A stretch of 64,000 nt of DNA from contig OZ239148.1 in the NCBI GenBank assembly GCA_965194655.1, positions 434,001-498,000 of the forward strand, in the 5' to 3' direction. The notes under the pieces are model-generated. The model did not search any database, was not told the origin of the DNA, and saw only the letters and a program-made list of their open reading frames with translations. This DNA is from Hahnella lacustris. GTDB taxonomy: Bacteria > Pseudomonadota > Gammaproteobacteria > Burkholderiales > Burkholderiaceae_A. The translations under genes and the position numbers were made by a program. Positions 41,099-50,745 of the stretch are shown one piece after another. Positions within the stretch are counted from its first letter, which is position 1, and every line of letters starts with the position of its first letter.

Positions 41099-42694
41099 GA
41101 GCACGACGGGTTGAATGTGCGTCAGGCGCAGCTCAATGTCTCTTGCGGCCAGGGTCTCATCTAAGGTTTTGATGGCATCAATGCCTGTGCTGTCGATGGC
41201 CAGCAGGGCGCTCAGGTCGAGGACGACCACTGGCGCAAAAGCACGTTTGGTGTCCAGAAAGGGCTCGAGCTTACTGACGGCACCAAAAAACAGGACGCCT
41301 GAGACACGCAAGACTTCGACACGTTCGTTGTGAAGCCGCTCTGCATCGAGCTCGGGCTGGGTGATGGGCTCTACCCGGGTGAGCTGGGACATACGACGAA
41401 TGAAAAAGACCGCAGCCAGCAAGAGACCCACTTCCACGGCGACGGTGATGTCGATGATCACGGTGAGTGCGAAGGTGGTGAGCAGGGTGATCCGATACGG
41501 CATGCTGTAGATCTTGAGGTCTCTGAATGACTGCCAGTCCCCCATGTTGTAAGCCACTACGAGTGCGACTGCGGCGAGGGAGACCAGTGGAATCTCTTCG
41601 GCCAGAGGGGCTGCACCCAGCACAATCACCAGCAGCGTGAGGGCGTGAATGATGCCGGCGATCGGGGTTTTGGCCCCTGAGCGAATGTTGGTGACGGTCC
41701 TGGCGATGGTGCCCGTTGCACAGAATCCGCCAAAGAGGGGGCTCGCCATGTTGGCAATGCCTTGTGCCATGAGCTCTTGATTTGGGTCGTGACGCTCTTT
41801 GTGCAGACCGTCGGCCACTCGGGCACAGAGCAGAGATTCAATCGCACCCAGTAGTGCGATGGTCAAAATAGGGGCGAGCAGGAACTGGACGGTCAACCAG
41901 TTCAGCTCGGGCAACTCCGGACTGGGAAGCCCCGTTGGAATGGCACCAAATCGGTCTCCCACGGTTTCGATGGGGAGGCTCATGAAGCTCACAAGTAGGG
42001 TACTTGCCACAATGGCGACGAGGCTGCCTGGCATTCGAGAGAATGCGCGGCTCAGTGGTCCACCCTGCGCATGGTTGCTGGCAGGCCAGAGCAAAATCGT
42101 CACGAGGCAGCCGACTCCCAGCAGCAAGGTTTCGACATGCAGGCTGGGCAACGCGTGCCAGAGGGCCTCGCACTTGGCAAAGAATTCTGCCGGGAGCGCA
42201 GGCCCCTTGAGCCCGAAGAACTCTTTCACTTGCGAGAGTGCAATCAGCACGGCGATGCCGCTGGTGAAGCCACTCACGATCGATACCGGAATGAGACGGA
42301 TGAGCCCGCCCAGGCGGAATGCGCCCATGGCGACCATCAGTAGGCCGGCACAGGCCGTTGCAATGAGCAGGTTAGGAACGCCGTATCGCTCGACGATGGC
42401 ATAGACCACCACAATGAATGCACCAGCGGGGCCCCCAATCTGAACAGACGACCCCCCGAGTGCAGAGATGAGAAAGCCCGCAATGATGGCTGTAAAGAGC
42501 CCGGACTGCGGAGGCAGGCCAGAGGCAATGGCGAAGGTCATTGCGAGGGGCAAAGCCACAAAGCCCACCGTGACACCCGCAGAGAGGTCAGACAGGAGGG
42601 TCTTACGCGAATAACCCGCGAGGTAATCGAGGAGTCTTGGCCTGAAACCCTCTTGCAGACGGGAAAGCAGAGATGAGATGGATTGCTGTGCCAT
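41012..42694 (-). CDS. SulP family anion transporter with STAS domain
   Basis: Inner-membrane anion transporter, 560 aa, of the SLC26/SulP family (sulfate, bicarbonate or dicarboxylates). The N-terminal signature GVTVGFVALPLAMTFAIASG lies in the first helices. A hydrophobic core of ten or more helices follows, and a C-terminal STAS domain contains VVVLDLSALLAIDSTGIDAI. The start at 42694 (MAQQSISSLL) is chosen because upstream residues read like non-coding sequence. Its ATG is only 9 nt from the divergent MFS start at 42704, leaving no separate promoter space. Substrate unknown. Confidence 0.92.
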   Translation of the reverse strand: MAQQSISSLLSRLQEGFRPRLLDYLAGYSRKTLLSDLSAGVTVGFVALPLAMTFAIASGLPPQSGLFTAIIAGFLISALGGSSVQIGGPAGAFIVVVYAIVERYGVPNLLIATACAGLLMVAMGAFRLGGLIRLIPVSIVSGFTSGIAVLIALSQVKEFFGLKGPALPAEFFAKCEALWHALPSLHVETLLLGVGCLVTILLWPASNHAQGGPLSRAFSRMPGSLVAIVASTLLVSFMSLPIETVGDRFGAIPTGLPSPELPELNWLTVQFLLAPILTIALLGAIESLLCARVADGLHKERHDPNQELMAQGIANMASPLFGGFCATGTIARTVTNIRSGAKTPIAGIIHALTLLVIVLGAAPLAEEIPLVSLAAVALVVAYNMGDWQSFRDLKIYSMPYRITLLTTFALTVIIDITVAVEVGLLLAAVFFIRRMSQLTRVEPITQPELDAERLHNERVEVLRVSGVLFFGAVSKLEPFLDTKRAFAPVVVLDLSALLAIDSTGIDAIKTLDETLAARDIELRLTHIQPVVLSTMTRWGLIDHFGPKRVFPTLRGAMDLV

Positions 42695-42703
42695 GATGAG
42701 CGG

Positions 42704-43951
42704 GTGCTTACTCCTTCCAGCATACTCCTCGCTCACATTCTGTCCATGCTCGGATTCTCCAGCTACGCGGTCACGCTGCTGGAATTGAAGGCCCTTTGGT
42801 CGATCTCGAACACGGTTTCTGGCTTGATTGCCAGTGGCTTCTTTCTCGGCTACATGCTGTTCGTCTCGATGTGGAACGCCATGACCGATCGACGGGATGC
42901 TCGGCAGGTTTACACAGTCGGTGGTCTGCTGACGGCCTCTGGCAGCCTCGGGTTTGCCTTTTTTGCACATGGACCCATCTCGGCCTTTCTCTTTCAATTG
43001 CTTTTGGGCGCAGGAGTGTCTGCCACCTACATGCCCGGGCTGCGCATGCTTTCAGAGCGGTTGAGTGGTCGAACCCAGGCGCGATTTGTGTCCTTCTACA
43101 CGGCCTTCTTCGGCATCGGTGTGGGTGGATCCCTGCTCTTGGCGGGCTGGGCGAGTGAGGTCTTGGGCTGGAGATGGGCCTTCGGTTTGGCATCTCTTGG
43201 TCCCATCGCCGCAGTGGCCCTGGTGTTGTGGGCCACGCGAACAGATCCGCTCAAGCCGGTCTTACCGCCCCCCGGAGGGTCTCTGGGCTGGATCCAAGTG
43301 ATTTTCCCAGTGGCAGCATGGCGAGAGGCCATGAAGGATCGTGCAGTGGCCGGATACACGATCGGATATGCAGTCCACTGCCTTGAGCTCTTTGCGGCAC
43401 GTTCGTGGACGGTTGCTTTCCTCAGCTTCGCTATAGCCCTTCAGGCTGATGTGCCAATGTGGTCGGCAGCGACGCTGGCCGCTCTGGTGAACCTGGTGTC
43501 TGTTCCTTCTTCCATTCTGGGAAATGAGGTGGCCATGCGCATCGGCCGTCGGGCGTGGATTGTGCTCGTCATGGCCTCAGGCAGCCTCGTCGGCGTCATC
43601 ATGAGCCTGATGGTGGGTCTGCCTTGGTGGATGGTCACGCTGGTGGTGGGGCTGCACTCCATTCTCATCATGGCGGATTCTGCGAGCCTGACCGCTGGAT
43701 TGGTCTCCTCTGTCCCCGCTCATGTCAAAGGCGCCGCCTTTGGGTTCTACTCGCTGCTCGGCTTTGGAGCAGGGGCCATCGGCCCAGCTCTCTTTGGCGT
43801 CGCGCTCGACTTTGCGGGCGGTGGGCAGTTGCCCTCTGCCTGGGCCATCGCATTTCTGGTCTGTGGTCTGGGCTGTCTCGCCTATCCCATCATGGACCGT
43901 CGACTCTTCGGCGGGAGTCCCTTTGAGTCAGGGGCGCGAAGGTCTGCCTAG
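42704..43951 (+). CDS. MFS transporter
   Basis: Twelve-helix MFS permease, 415 aa, with the family's helix 2-3 loop near NAMTDRRDARQVYTVGG and a YMPGLRMLSERLSGRTQARF segment after helix 4. GTG at 42704 is preferred; an in-frame TTG at 42683 would overlap the SulP 5' end. Its stop codon shares the palindrome CTAG (43948-43951) with the stop of the convergent ppc gene. Subfamily and substrate not recognised. Confidence 0.88.
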   Translation: MLTPSSILLAHILSMLGFSSYAVTLLELKALWSISNTVSGLIASGFFLGYMLFVSMWNAMTDRRDARQVYTVGGLLTASGSLGFAFFAHGPISAFLFQLLLGAGVSATYMPGLRMLSERLSGRTQARFVSFYTAFFGIGVGGSLLLAGWASEVLGWRWAFGLASLGPIAAVALVLWATRTDPLKPVLPPPGGSLGWIQVIFPVAAWREAMKDRAVAGYTIGYAVHCLELFAARSWTVAFLSFAIALQADVPMWSAATLAALVNLVSVPSSILGNEVAMRIGRRAWIVLVMASGSLVGVIMSLMVGLPWWMVTLVVGLHSILIMADSASLTAGLVSSVPAHVKGAAFGFYSLLGFGAGAIGPALFGVALDFAGGGQLPSAWAIAFLVCGLGCLAYPIMDRRLFGGSPFESGARRSA

Positions 43952-46686
43952 CCCGTATTGCGCAGGCCTGCTGCTACGCCGTTGATGGAGATGTGGATGC
44001 CGCGCTGAATCCGCTCATCATGCTGACCCTCACGCCAGCGACGAATCAGCTCGACTTGAAGGTGATTGAGCGGGTCGAGGTAAGGGAATCGATGGCGAAT
44101 GGATTCGGCTAACACGGGGTTCGAGGCGAGGCGCGTTTTGCTTCCAGTCAGCAGGTCGATGGCCTTGACGGTCTTGAGCCACTCCTGCTCGATGAGGTTG
44201 AAGATCCGTTTGGAGAGCTTCTGGTCTGGCACCAGGCTGGCGTAATGGCGCGCGACACTGAGGTCGGCCTTGGCCAGCACCATATCGACATTGGACACCA
44301 CAGCAGCAAAGAATGGCCATTGCGCCACCATCTGCAGGAGCAACGCACGGTTGGCCTTTGGTGATTCGGCCAAGAGGACGTCGACTGCACTTCCGAGCCC
44401 AAACCATCCCGGAAGATTGATGCGGCTCTGGCCCCATGAGAAACCCCAGGGGATGGCTCGAAGGCTCTCAATCCGCTTGGGTTTTCCTCCTTGCCCGGGA
44501 CGAGAGGCAGGACGTGAACCAATGTTGAGCTCAGCGATCTCTGAGATGGGTGTCGCGGCGAAGAAGTAGTCGGCGAAGCCTTCAGTCTCATAGACCACCG
44601 CTCGATAGGCGCGTCTACTCTCATCGCTCATGCGCTGGGCGGCCTGCCGGAAGAAAGGCGGTAGCTCACCACGCTCGGGCAAGAGGCTGGCCTCGAGCAT
44701 TGCTGCAACCAGGGTCTCCAGGTTCCGACGGCCAATCGTGGGGTCGGCATACTTGCTGCTGATCACCTCGCCTTGCTCGGTCAGCCGAATCTGCCCGTTG
44801 ACGGTGCCCGGAGCCTGCGCGCGAATGGCTTGAAAGCTCGGCCCCCCTCCACGTCCAACCGTTCCCCCACGCCCATGAAAAAGACGCAGCGTGAGGCCCT
44901 TGCGCGAATGGAAGAAGCCGACCAGTTCTTCGGACGCCTGATAGAGCGACCAGGTGCTGCAAAAGACTCCGCCGTCTTTGTTGCTGTCAGAGTAGCCGAG
45001 CATGATGTCTTGCACGCCACCGCTGCGTTTGATGAGGGCTTCCACTCCGGAGAGTTGATAGAACTCCCTCATGATGGGTTCGGCCCGCTCCAAGTCGTCA
45101 ATGGTCTCAAAGAGCGGAACCACAATCAGCCCCAGCCGACCGCGTTGAAGCGTGCCCTGCATGAGGCCACTCTCCTTTTGCAGGACCATGGCCTCGAGCA
45201 GGTCACTCACGCTCTCGGTATGGCTGATGATGCCGTGGCGCATGAGGCTGGGCCCAAACGCCTCCCGAAGCGCTGCTGCCTTTTCAAAAATGGCGAGCTC
45301 AGACTGCACCAGCGGGCTGTACTCGGCACCGAGTACACGCAGAGGACGAGGGTCCCGTAGGAGACCGAGCAGCAGTTCGCGGCGGTCCGTCTCAGACAGC
45401 GCGCTGTAGTCCTGACAGACCTCAGCCACCCGCAGGAGCTCAGCCAGGGTGGCTTCATGGATATCGGAGCTCTGGCGCAGGTCAATGGTGGCGAGATGGA
45501 AGCCGAAGGTCTCAGCTGCTCGTATAAGGGGCTGAAGCCGATCCTCTGCAAGCCGACGGCCCTTGTGGCGGAGCAGTGCGGCCTCTACGGTACGCAGATC
45601 ATCGACGAACTCCGTGACATCCACATAAGGGACCGATGGAGAGACCGCATGCCGAAGGGCCTCAGTCCCTGTGAGGTGTGTGAGCGTTGCAGCCAGTCGA
45701 GCATAGACTCCAATAAGGGCCTGCCGATACGGCTCGTCACTGCGATGTTGACTGGGGTCTTGCGCGCGTTGTGCCAGGTCCTCTAAGGCTGGTGTGGATC
45801 CGCGAAGCAGACGAGAGACCGAGAGCTCAGCTCCAAGGGTATGGACCTCGACGAGGTAGTGCCGAAGGATGGTCTCGGCATGCCGCTTGACGGAGAAGTC
45901 GAGGGTCTCAGCCGTGACGTTGGGATTGCCGTCTCGATCGCCTCCGATCCAGTTCCCCATCTGCAGGAACCGGGGAACCTGGCGAGCACCCAGGCGGGAT
46001 TCGAGTTCGGCGTAGAGGCGCGGAATCTCGGGGATGAAGGTGGTTTTGTAGAACGAGAGTGCGTTCTCAATCTCATCACGAACCTGCAGCTTGGAGGTCC
46101 GCAGCATTCGGGTCTGCCAGAGTTGGGTGATGCGTGCACGCAGTCTGCGGTCGTTTTCCTCGAGCGCTGTACCCCGCTGGTTATGCTCTAGGTTGGAGCG
46201 TTCGAGCAACAAGGCCGCAATGTCTCGCTCCGCATCGAGCACACTTTTTCGCTGGACCTCGGTGGGATGCGCGGTGAGCACTGGGGATACATGGGCGCGC
46301 TTGAGCAAGTCTTTGACCTGCCCCGCATCCACTCCCGATTGGCGCAGAACGTAAAGCGCATGTCCCAGCGTTCCAGGAGGCTGCTTTGCATCTTCGAGCG
46401 CTCCGGCCCCTTCAGCCTCTCGAAGTCGCGCGAGGTCTTCCACAATGTTGGCGAGGTGAGAGAAATAGCTGAACGCGCGGATGACCGTGACGGTCTGCTC
46501 CGGCGTGAGGCGTTTGAGCGCTCGGTCAAGCGCCTGCGCCGCCCCGGGCTCACCTCGGCCTCGGGTGGCCACACTCAGTTGTCGAATGCGCTCGACGAGG
46601 GTGTAGGTGGCTTCGCCTTCTTGTTCTCTAAGGGTGTCGCCGAGAAGGCGACCGAGGTACCGAATCTGGTCACGAATGAGGCTCAT
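43948..46686 (-). CDS. ppc: Phosphoenolpyruvate carboxylase
   Basis: Anaplerotic carboxylation of PEP to oxaloacetate, 912 aa (E. coli 883). Conserved blocks are VLTAHPTEVQRKSV with the catalytic His, MLGYSDSNKDGG, FHGRGGTVGRGGGPSFQAI and EQGEVISSKYADP, and the invariant C-terminal RNTG is present. Starting 16 nt after pgi on the same strand, it is the last gene of the zwf-pgl-edd-eda-pgi-ppc operon. This couples oxaloacetate supply to Entner-Doudoroff flux. ATG at 46686 gives the family N-terminus (SLIRDQIRYLGRLLG); 46695 is an in-frame alternative, and no good ribosome site precedes either. Confidence 0.97.
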   Translation of the reverse strand: MSLIRDQIRYLGRLLGDTLREQEGEATYTLVERIRQLSVATRGRGEPGAAQALDRALKRLTPEQTVTVIRAFSYFSHLANIVEDLARLREAEGAGALEDAKQPPGTLGHALYVLRQSGVDAGQVKDLLKRAHVSPVLTAHPTEVQRKSVLDAERDIAALLLERSNLEHNQRGTALEENDRRLRARITQLWQTRMLRTSKLQVRDEIENALSFYKTTFIPEIPRLYAELESRLGARQVPRFLQMGNWIGGDRDGNPNVTAETLDFSVKRHAETILRHYLVEVHTLGAELSVSRLLRGSTPALEDLAQRAQDPSQHRSDEPYRQALIGVYARLAATLTHLTGTEALRHAVSPSVPYVDVTEFVDDLRTVEAALLRHKGRRLAEDRLQPLIRAAETFGFHLATIDLRQSSDIHEATLAELLRVAEVCQDYSALSETDRRELLLGLLRDPRPLRVLGAEYSPLVQSELAIFEKAAALREAFGPSLMRHGIISHTESVSDLLEAMVLQKESGLMQGTLQRGRLGLIVVPLFETIDDLERAEPIMREFYQLSGVEALIKRSGGVQDIMLGYSDSNKDGGVFCSTWSLYQASEELVGFFHSRKGLTLRLFHGRGGTVGRGGGPSFQAIRAQAPGTVNGQIRLTEQGEVISSKYADPTIGRRNLETLVAAMLEASLLPERGELPPFFRQAAQRMSDESRRAYRAVVYETEGFADYFFAATPISEIAELNIGSRPASRPGQGGKPKRIESLRAIPWGFSWGQSRINLPGWFGLGSAVDVLLAESPKANRALLLQMVAQWPFFAAVVSNVDMVLAKADLSVARHYASLVPDQKLSKRIFNLIEQEWLKTVKAIDLLTGSKTRLASNPVLAESIRHRFPYLDPLNHLQVELIRRWREGQHDERIQRGIHISINGVAAGLRNTG

Positions 46687-46702
46687 GGGCAGCATACTAG
46701 GG

Positions 46703-48241
46703 TTAACCCCAGCGCTTGGCAATGACCTTGCCGAGCTCAACCCCCCACTGATCGTAGGCGCAGATATTCCAAATGGCCGCTTGGGTAAAGACCTTGTGCT
46801 CGTAGAGCGCAATGAGTGCGCCCAATGCGCCCGGGGTGAGCCCATCATCCAGACTGATCAGACTGGAGGGGCGCTCACCTGGATAGCTTCGATGGGGTGT
46901 CAAGCGCTCAATGTCTGAAGGCGCGAGCCCCTGTGCAGCGAGTGCCTCACGCGTCTGGGCCTCCGGCCTCCCCAAGGCCAAAGCCTCTTGCTGAGCGCGA
47001 AGGTTGATGTTGACCACGTGGCGGTGAATGGATGCTCTGGGCATCTCAGGGTCATCGTTCTGTACGCCGATGAAATCGACGGGAATGGCGTCAGTGCCCT
47101 GGTGCAGCAACTGAAAGTAGGCGTGCTGTCCATCAATGCCCAGGCCGCCCCAGAGCACAGGGGCGGTTCCAACGGCGATGGGGCGTCCATCGCGCTGAAC
47201 TCGCTTGCCATTTGACTCCATCTCGAGCTGTTGAAGAAACGGGGTGAAGAGGCGGAGTCGAAAGTCATAACAGACCACCGCGTGACTGCTGGACTGCAGG
47301 AAATTGCGATTCCAGATTCCGAGCAGGGCGAGCAGTTGAGGTAGGTTCTCACCGGTTGGTGCTTGGAGAAAATGCCGGTCCATGGCGGCCGCGCCCTTGA
47401 GGAAGGCGCGGAATCCACTGGAACCGATGTGCAGGGCGAGGGGAAGTCCGATGGCCGCCCAGACCGATGTGCGACCACCGACCCAGTCCCAGAATAAAAA
47501 GCATCGATCAGCAGAGAATCCCTGCGCGAGGGCGAGTCCTTCCGCTGCCGTGACTGCAGCGAATGCTTTCATGGCGTCGCCTTCGGTCACACCCGAGGTC
47601 TTGACCCACTCGAGCGCGGTGCCAAAGAGGGTCAGAGTCTCTTGGGTGGTGAAGGTCTTGGACTGAATGATGAAGAGCGTGCGAAGGGGGTCGAGCTGCT
47701 CGAGGGCCTGGGCAATACACCATGGGTCCGGATTCGAAACGAAGGTGACGGGGAGCGAGGAGGCAGCCGCTGGACCCAGCGCCTCACAGGCCATGCGTGG
47801 GCCAAGGTCAGAGCCCCCGATGCCAATGTTGACCACGTGATTGAAAGCGAGGCCGGTCGGGCCCAGCACGGATCCGGATCGGACAGCGTCTGCAAACGCC
47901 AGAAACCGCTCACGCTGATGCGCAACAGACTGGGCGAGTGATTCTCCCCAAGGGTTGGCCTGCGTCTCATCCCCGCGTAAGGCCATATGCAAGACGGCCC
48001 GGTCCTCTGTGGTGTTGATGCGTTCGCCCTGGGCCATGGCCATGGCTTGATCTGCCACACCTGCCTCTTGCGCGAGAGCGAGGAGGGACGAGAGGATAGA
48101 GGGACTCACTCGCTGCAGCGAATAGTCCAGGCGAATCCCGCAGGTGCTCTTGCTCAGTGACTTTGGAACATGAAGGCTGGGGATTTCATGGGCGAGTGTG
48201 CTGAGTCGGGACCAGGAGGGCAGCTGTGTGGGGCAGGTCAT
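46703..48241 (-). CDS. pgi: Glucose-6-phosphate isomerase
   Basis: Interconverts glucose 6-phosphate and fructose 6-phosphate, 512 aa, somewhat shorter than the E. coli enzyme (549). Motifs are VNIGIGGSDLGPRMACEAL, VGGRTSVWAAIGLPLAL with the catalytic region, and AYDQWGVELGKVIA near the C-terminus. It follows eda by 21 nt. In organisms without phosphofructokinase its role is to return fructose 6-phosphate to the Entner-Doudoroff route. The stop codon lies inside the palindrome GGGTTAACCC (46700-46709). Confidence 0.97.
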   Translation of the reverse strand: MTCPTQLPSWSRLSTLAHEIPSLHVPKSLSKSTCGIRLDYSLQRVSPSILSSLLALAQEAGVADQAMAMAQGERINTTEDRAVLHMALRGDETQANPWGESLAQSVAHQRERFLAFADAVRSGSVLGPTGLAFNHVVNIGIGGSDLGPRMACEALGPAAASSLPVTFVSNPDPWCIAQALEQLDPLRTLFIIQSKTFTTQETLTLFGTALEWVKTSGVTEGDAMKAFAAVTAAEGLALAQGFSADRCFLFWDWVGGRTSVWAAIGLPLALHIGSSGFRAFLKGAAAMDRHFLQAPTGENLPQLLALLGIWNRNFLQSSSHAVVCYDFRLRLFTPFLQQLEMESNGKRVQRDGRPIAVGTAPVLWGGLGIDGQHAYFQLLHQGTDAIPVDFIGVQNDDPEMPRASIHRHVVNINLRAQQEALALGRPEAQTREALAAQGLAPSDIERLTPHRSYPGERPSSLISLDDGLTPGALGALIALYEHKVFTQAAIWNICAYDQWGVELGKVIAKRWG

Positions 48242-48262
48242 GGGTCTAAGGGGGGCGAGGGT

Positions 48263-48904
48263 CTAGAGGGTTTGTGCTCGTCGGGTTTCGTCAGTGGCTT
48301 GCTGCGCCAGTCTGCGCAAACCGGCCCAGTCCTTAGTTTGAACCATGTTCGGCGGGGTGAGCCAGGATCCGCCCACCATGGCCACATTAGGGAGTGCGAG
48401 GAACGCACCGAAGTTCTCAAGCGTGATGCCACCGGTGGGGCAGAACCGGCATTGGGGGAAGGGGCCCGCCATGGCGCGCAGCATGCCCAGTCCTCCTGCC
48501 TGAGAGGCGGGGAAAAGCTTGAGCAGCTCGAAGCCTGCCGCCAACGCGGACATGGCCTCGGAGGGAGTCATGACCCCGGGCACGAAAGGAATGCCACACG
48601 CCTGTCCGGCCGCGAGGAGCTCGGGGGTGGCACCAGGCGAGAGCGCGAATTGGGCACCGGCATTCTTCGCTGCTGCCAGGTCATCTGGCGTCAGTACGGT
48701 GCCGGCACCCACCACCACCTCTGGTACGGCCTTGGCGATGGCCTCAATGGCCGGAAGGCCGGCCTTGCTGCGAAGCGTGATCTCGAGTACATCGATTCCT
48801 CCCTCACGCATCGCATGCGCCAGCGGAACCGCTTCCTCAACCGACTGAAGCACGATGACCGGAAGAATCTTGGACTCAAAACGAGGGAATGAAGCGCGGC
48901 TCAT
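48263..48904 (-). CDS. eda: 2-keto-3-deoxy-6-phosphogluconate aldolase
   Basis: Cleaves KDPG to pyruvate and glyceraldehyde 3-phosphate, 213 aa. The catalytic Glu is in EITLRSKAG (about residue 41) and the Schiff-base Lys in LLKLFPAS (about 129). VGAGTVLTP and FCPTGGITLENF complete the TIM-barrel active site. The start overlaps the edd stop by 4 nt (ATGA), so the two Entner-Doudoroff enzymes are coupled. Confidence 0.97.
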   Translation of the reverse strand: MSRASFPRFESKILPVIVLQSVEEAVPLAHAMREGGIDVLEITLRSKAGLPAIEAIAKAVPEVVVGAGTVLTPDDLAAAKNAGAQFALSPGATPELLAAGQACGIPFVPGVMTPSEAMSALAAGFELLKLFPASQAGGLGMLRAMAGPFPQCRFCPTGGITLENFGAFLALPNVAMVGGSWLTPPNMVQTKDWAGLRRLAQQATDETRRAQTL

Positions 48905-50745
48905 GAATGGGATCCTGAAGAAGGGGAGAAGAAACCGAGGGGGCTGGCGCCTGCTTCGGCGGTGGTAATGGCATCCCGGAAGCAGGAGAAGAGGCCTCGA
49001 CCGAAGGTGGATGCTGCAATCTCGTCGGCCTCGGATTTCACGGGCTGCACTTGGCTACGAGTGGCCCACTCGGCGGGCGGCACCAGCGCCTCCAGACGTC
49101 CTGTCGCGCAGTCGAGCTCGATGAGGTCTCCATCCCTGAGCTTGCCAATGGCCCCGCCCAGCAGGCACTCGGGCGAGAGGTGAATGGCGGCTGGGATCTT
49201 GCCAGATGCACCCGACATTCGACCGTCGGTGACCAGTGCAACGTGAAAGCCCTTGTCTTGCAGCGCCCCAAGCAAGGGTGTGAGCTTGTGGAGTTCGGGC
49301 ATGCCATTGGACTTGGGTCCCTGGCCGCGAACCACGGCGATGAAGTCTTTCTCTAGTGCACCGGCCTTGAACAGGTCTTGAAGTGCCTGCTGGCTCTCCA
49401 CCACCACTGCGGGCGCCTTCACGTACTGGTGCTCCTTGGCGACTGCGGAGATCTTTGCGACCGCCCGACCCAGGTTTCCTTGAAGCAACACGAGACCTCC
49501 GTTTGCAGAGAAGGGCTCCTGCGCCGAACGGAGCACAGCAGTATCCAGAGGCTGCAGCGGAGCGGGCGAATAGGTGAGCTGGTCTTGCAACAGTTGGGCC
49601 TCACGGGCAAAGGCGCTCAGGCCTGTCCCCAGAATGGTCTGAACCTGCTCATGGACCAGGCCCTCTGCGAGCAGCGTTTGGATCATGAAGGGCACGCCCC
49701 CTGCGGCATGGAAATGATTTACATCAGCCTGGCCGTTGGGATAGACCTTGGCAATCAGGGGAATGATCTCTGAGAGGCGCGAGAGGTCATCCCAATTCAT
49801 CTGGACCCCTGCCGCTTTGGCAATGGCCATGAGATGGATGGCGTGATTGGTCGACCCTCCGCTGGCCAGCAGGCCAATGGCGGCGTTCACCAGGGTTGGG
49901 ACGTTGACCATCTCCCCCAGTCCAACCGGCCCCTGGGTCAGAGAGACGACGTGCTGCATCGCCGATCGGGTGAGCGCTTCCCGAAGGGGTGTGTGAGGGG
50001 GAACAAACGAGGAGCCCGGAAGCTGCAGTCCCATGAACTCGAGCATGAGCTGATTGGAATTGGCTGTTCCGTAAAAGGTGCAGGTGCCCTGTCCGTGGTA
50101 AGCCGCCTGTTCTGAGGCCAGCAGGGCCTCACGACCGACTGTGCCCAGGGCGTACTGCTGCCGAACCTTGGCCTTTTCTCCATTGGAGATCCCTGTGGGC
50201 ATCGGTCCTGAGGGGACAAAGATCTGTGGCAGGTGTCCGAACTGGAGCGCGCCAATCAGCAGGCCCGGAACAATCTTGTCGCAGATGCCCAGGTGCAGTG
50301 CGCCGTCGAAGACATTGTGGGAGAGGGCCACTGCGGTGGAGAGCGCAATCACATCGCGCGAGAACAGTGACAGCTCCATGCCCTCGTACCCTTGTGTGAC
50401 ACCGTCGCACATGGCAGGGACGCCGCCAGCCACCTGTGCGGTGGCTCCATTCTTGAGCGCCTCCTCACGGAGCAGTTGAGGGTAGTGCTCGTAGGGCTTA
50501 TGCGCCGAAAGCATGTCGTTGTAGGCGGTGACGATGGCCACATTGGGGGCGCGCTCAGAGCGAATAGCAATCTTCTCTCTTGCATCCAAAGCTGCGGTGG
50601 CATGGGCCAGGTTCGCACAGCCCATCGAGTCCCTGCGTGGCCGCTGCTGACGTGAGGCTGACAACATCTCTTCGTAACGCTTGCGGCTGTACTCGCTGCG
50701 TAGGGCAATGTCTTGCGTGATGGCCAGAAGCGTCGGGTGGGTCAT
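48901..50745 (-). CDS. edd: 6-phosphogluconate dehydratase
   Basis: Converts 6-phosphogluconate to KDPG, 614 aa, of the IlvD/Edd family. The iron-sulfur ligands are expected in VPAMCDGVTQG, HLGICDKIVPG and GQGTCTFYGTANSNQ, all present with their Cys. VTDGRMSGASGKIPAA is the C-terminal signature. It overlaps pgl upstream and eda downstream by 4 nt each (ATGA). Confidence 0.97.
   Translation of the reverse strand: MTHPTLLAITQDIALRSEYSRKRYEEMLSASRQQRPRRDSMGCANLAHATAALDAREKIAIRSERAPNVAIVTAYNDMLSAHKPYEHYPQLLREEALKNGATAQVAGGVPAMCDGVTQGYEGMELSLFSRDVIALSTAVALSHNVFDGALHLGICDKIVPGLLIGALQFGHLPQIFVPSGPMPTGISNGEKAKVRQQYALGTVGREALLASEQAAYHGQGTCTFYGTANSNQLMLEFMGLQLPGSSFVPPHTPLREALTRSAMQHVVSLTQGPVGLGEMVNVPTLVNAAIGLLASGGSTNHAIHLMAIAKAAGVQMNWDDLSRLSEIIPLIAKVYPNGQADVNHFHAAGGVPFMIQTLLAEGLVHEQVQTILGTGLSAFAREAQLLQDQLTYSPAPLQPLDTAVLRSAQEPFSANGGLVLLQGNLGRAVAKISAVAKEHQYVKAPAVVVESQQALQDLFKAGALEKDFIAVVRGQGPKSNGMPELHKLTPLLGALQDKGFHVALVTDGRMSGASGKIPAAIHLSPECLLGGAIGKLRDGDLIELDCATGRLEALVPPAEWATRSQVQPVKSEADEIAASTFGRGLFSCFRDAITTAEAGASPLGFFSPSSGSHS

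Noticed and set aside
42695..42997. N-terminal extension of the SulP frame (about 100 residues)
   Set aside because: The charged, motif-free sequence is antisense to the MFS gene; SulP proteins begin near the 42694 start.
46687..46848. N-terminal extension of PEP carboxylase
   Set aside because: It lies within pgi and does not resemble any PEP carboxylase N-terminus.
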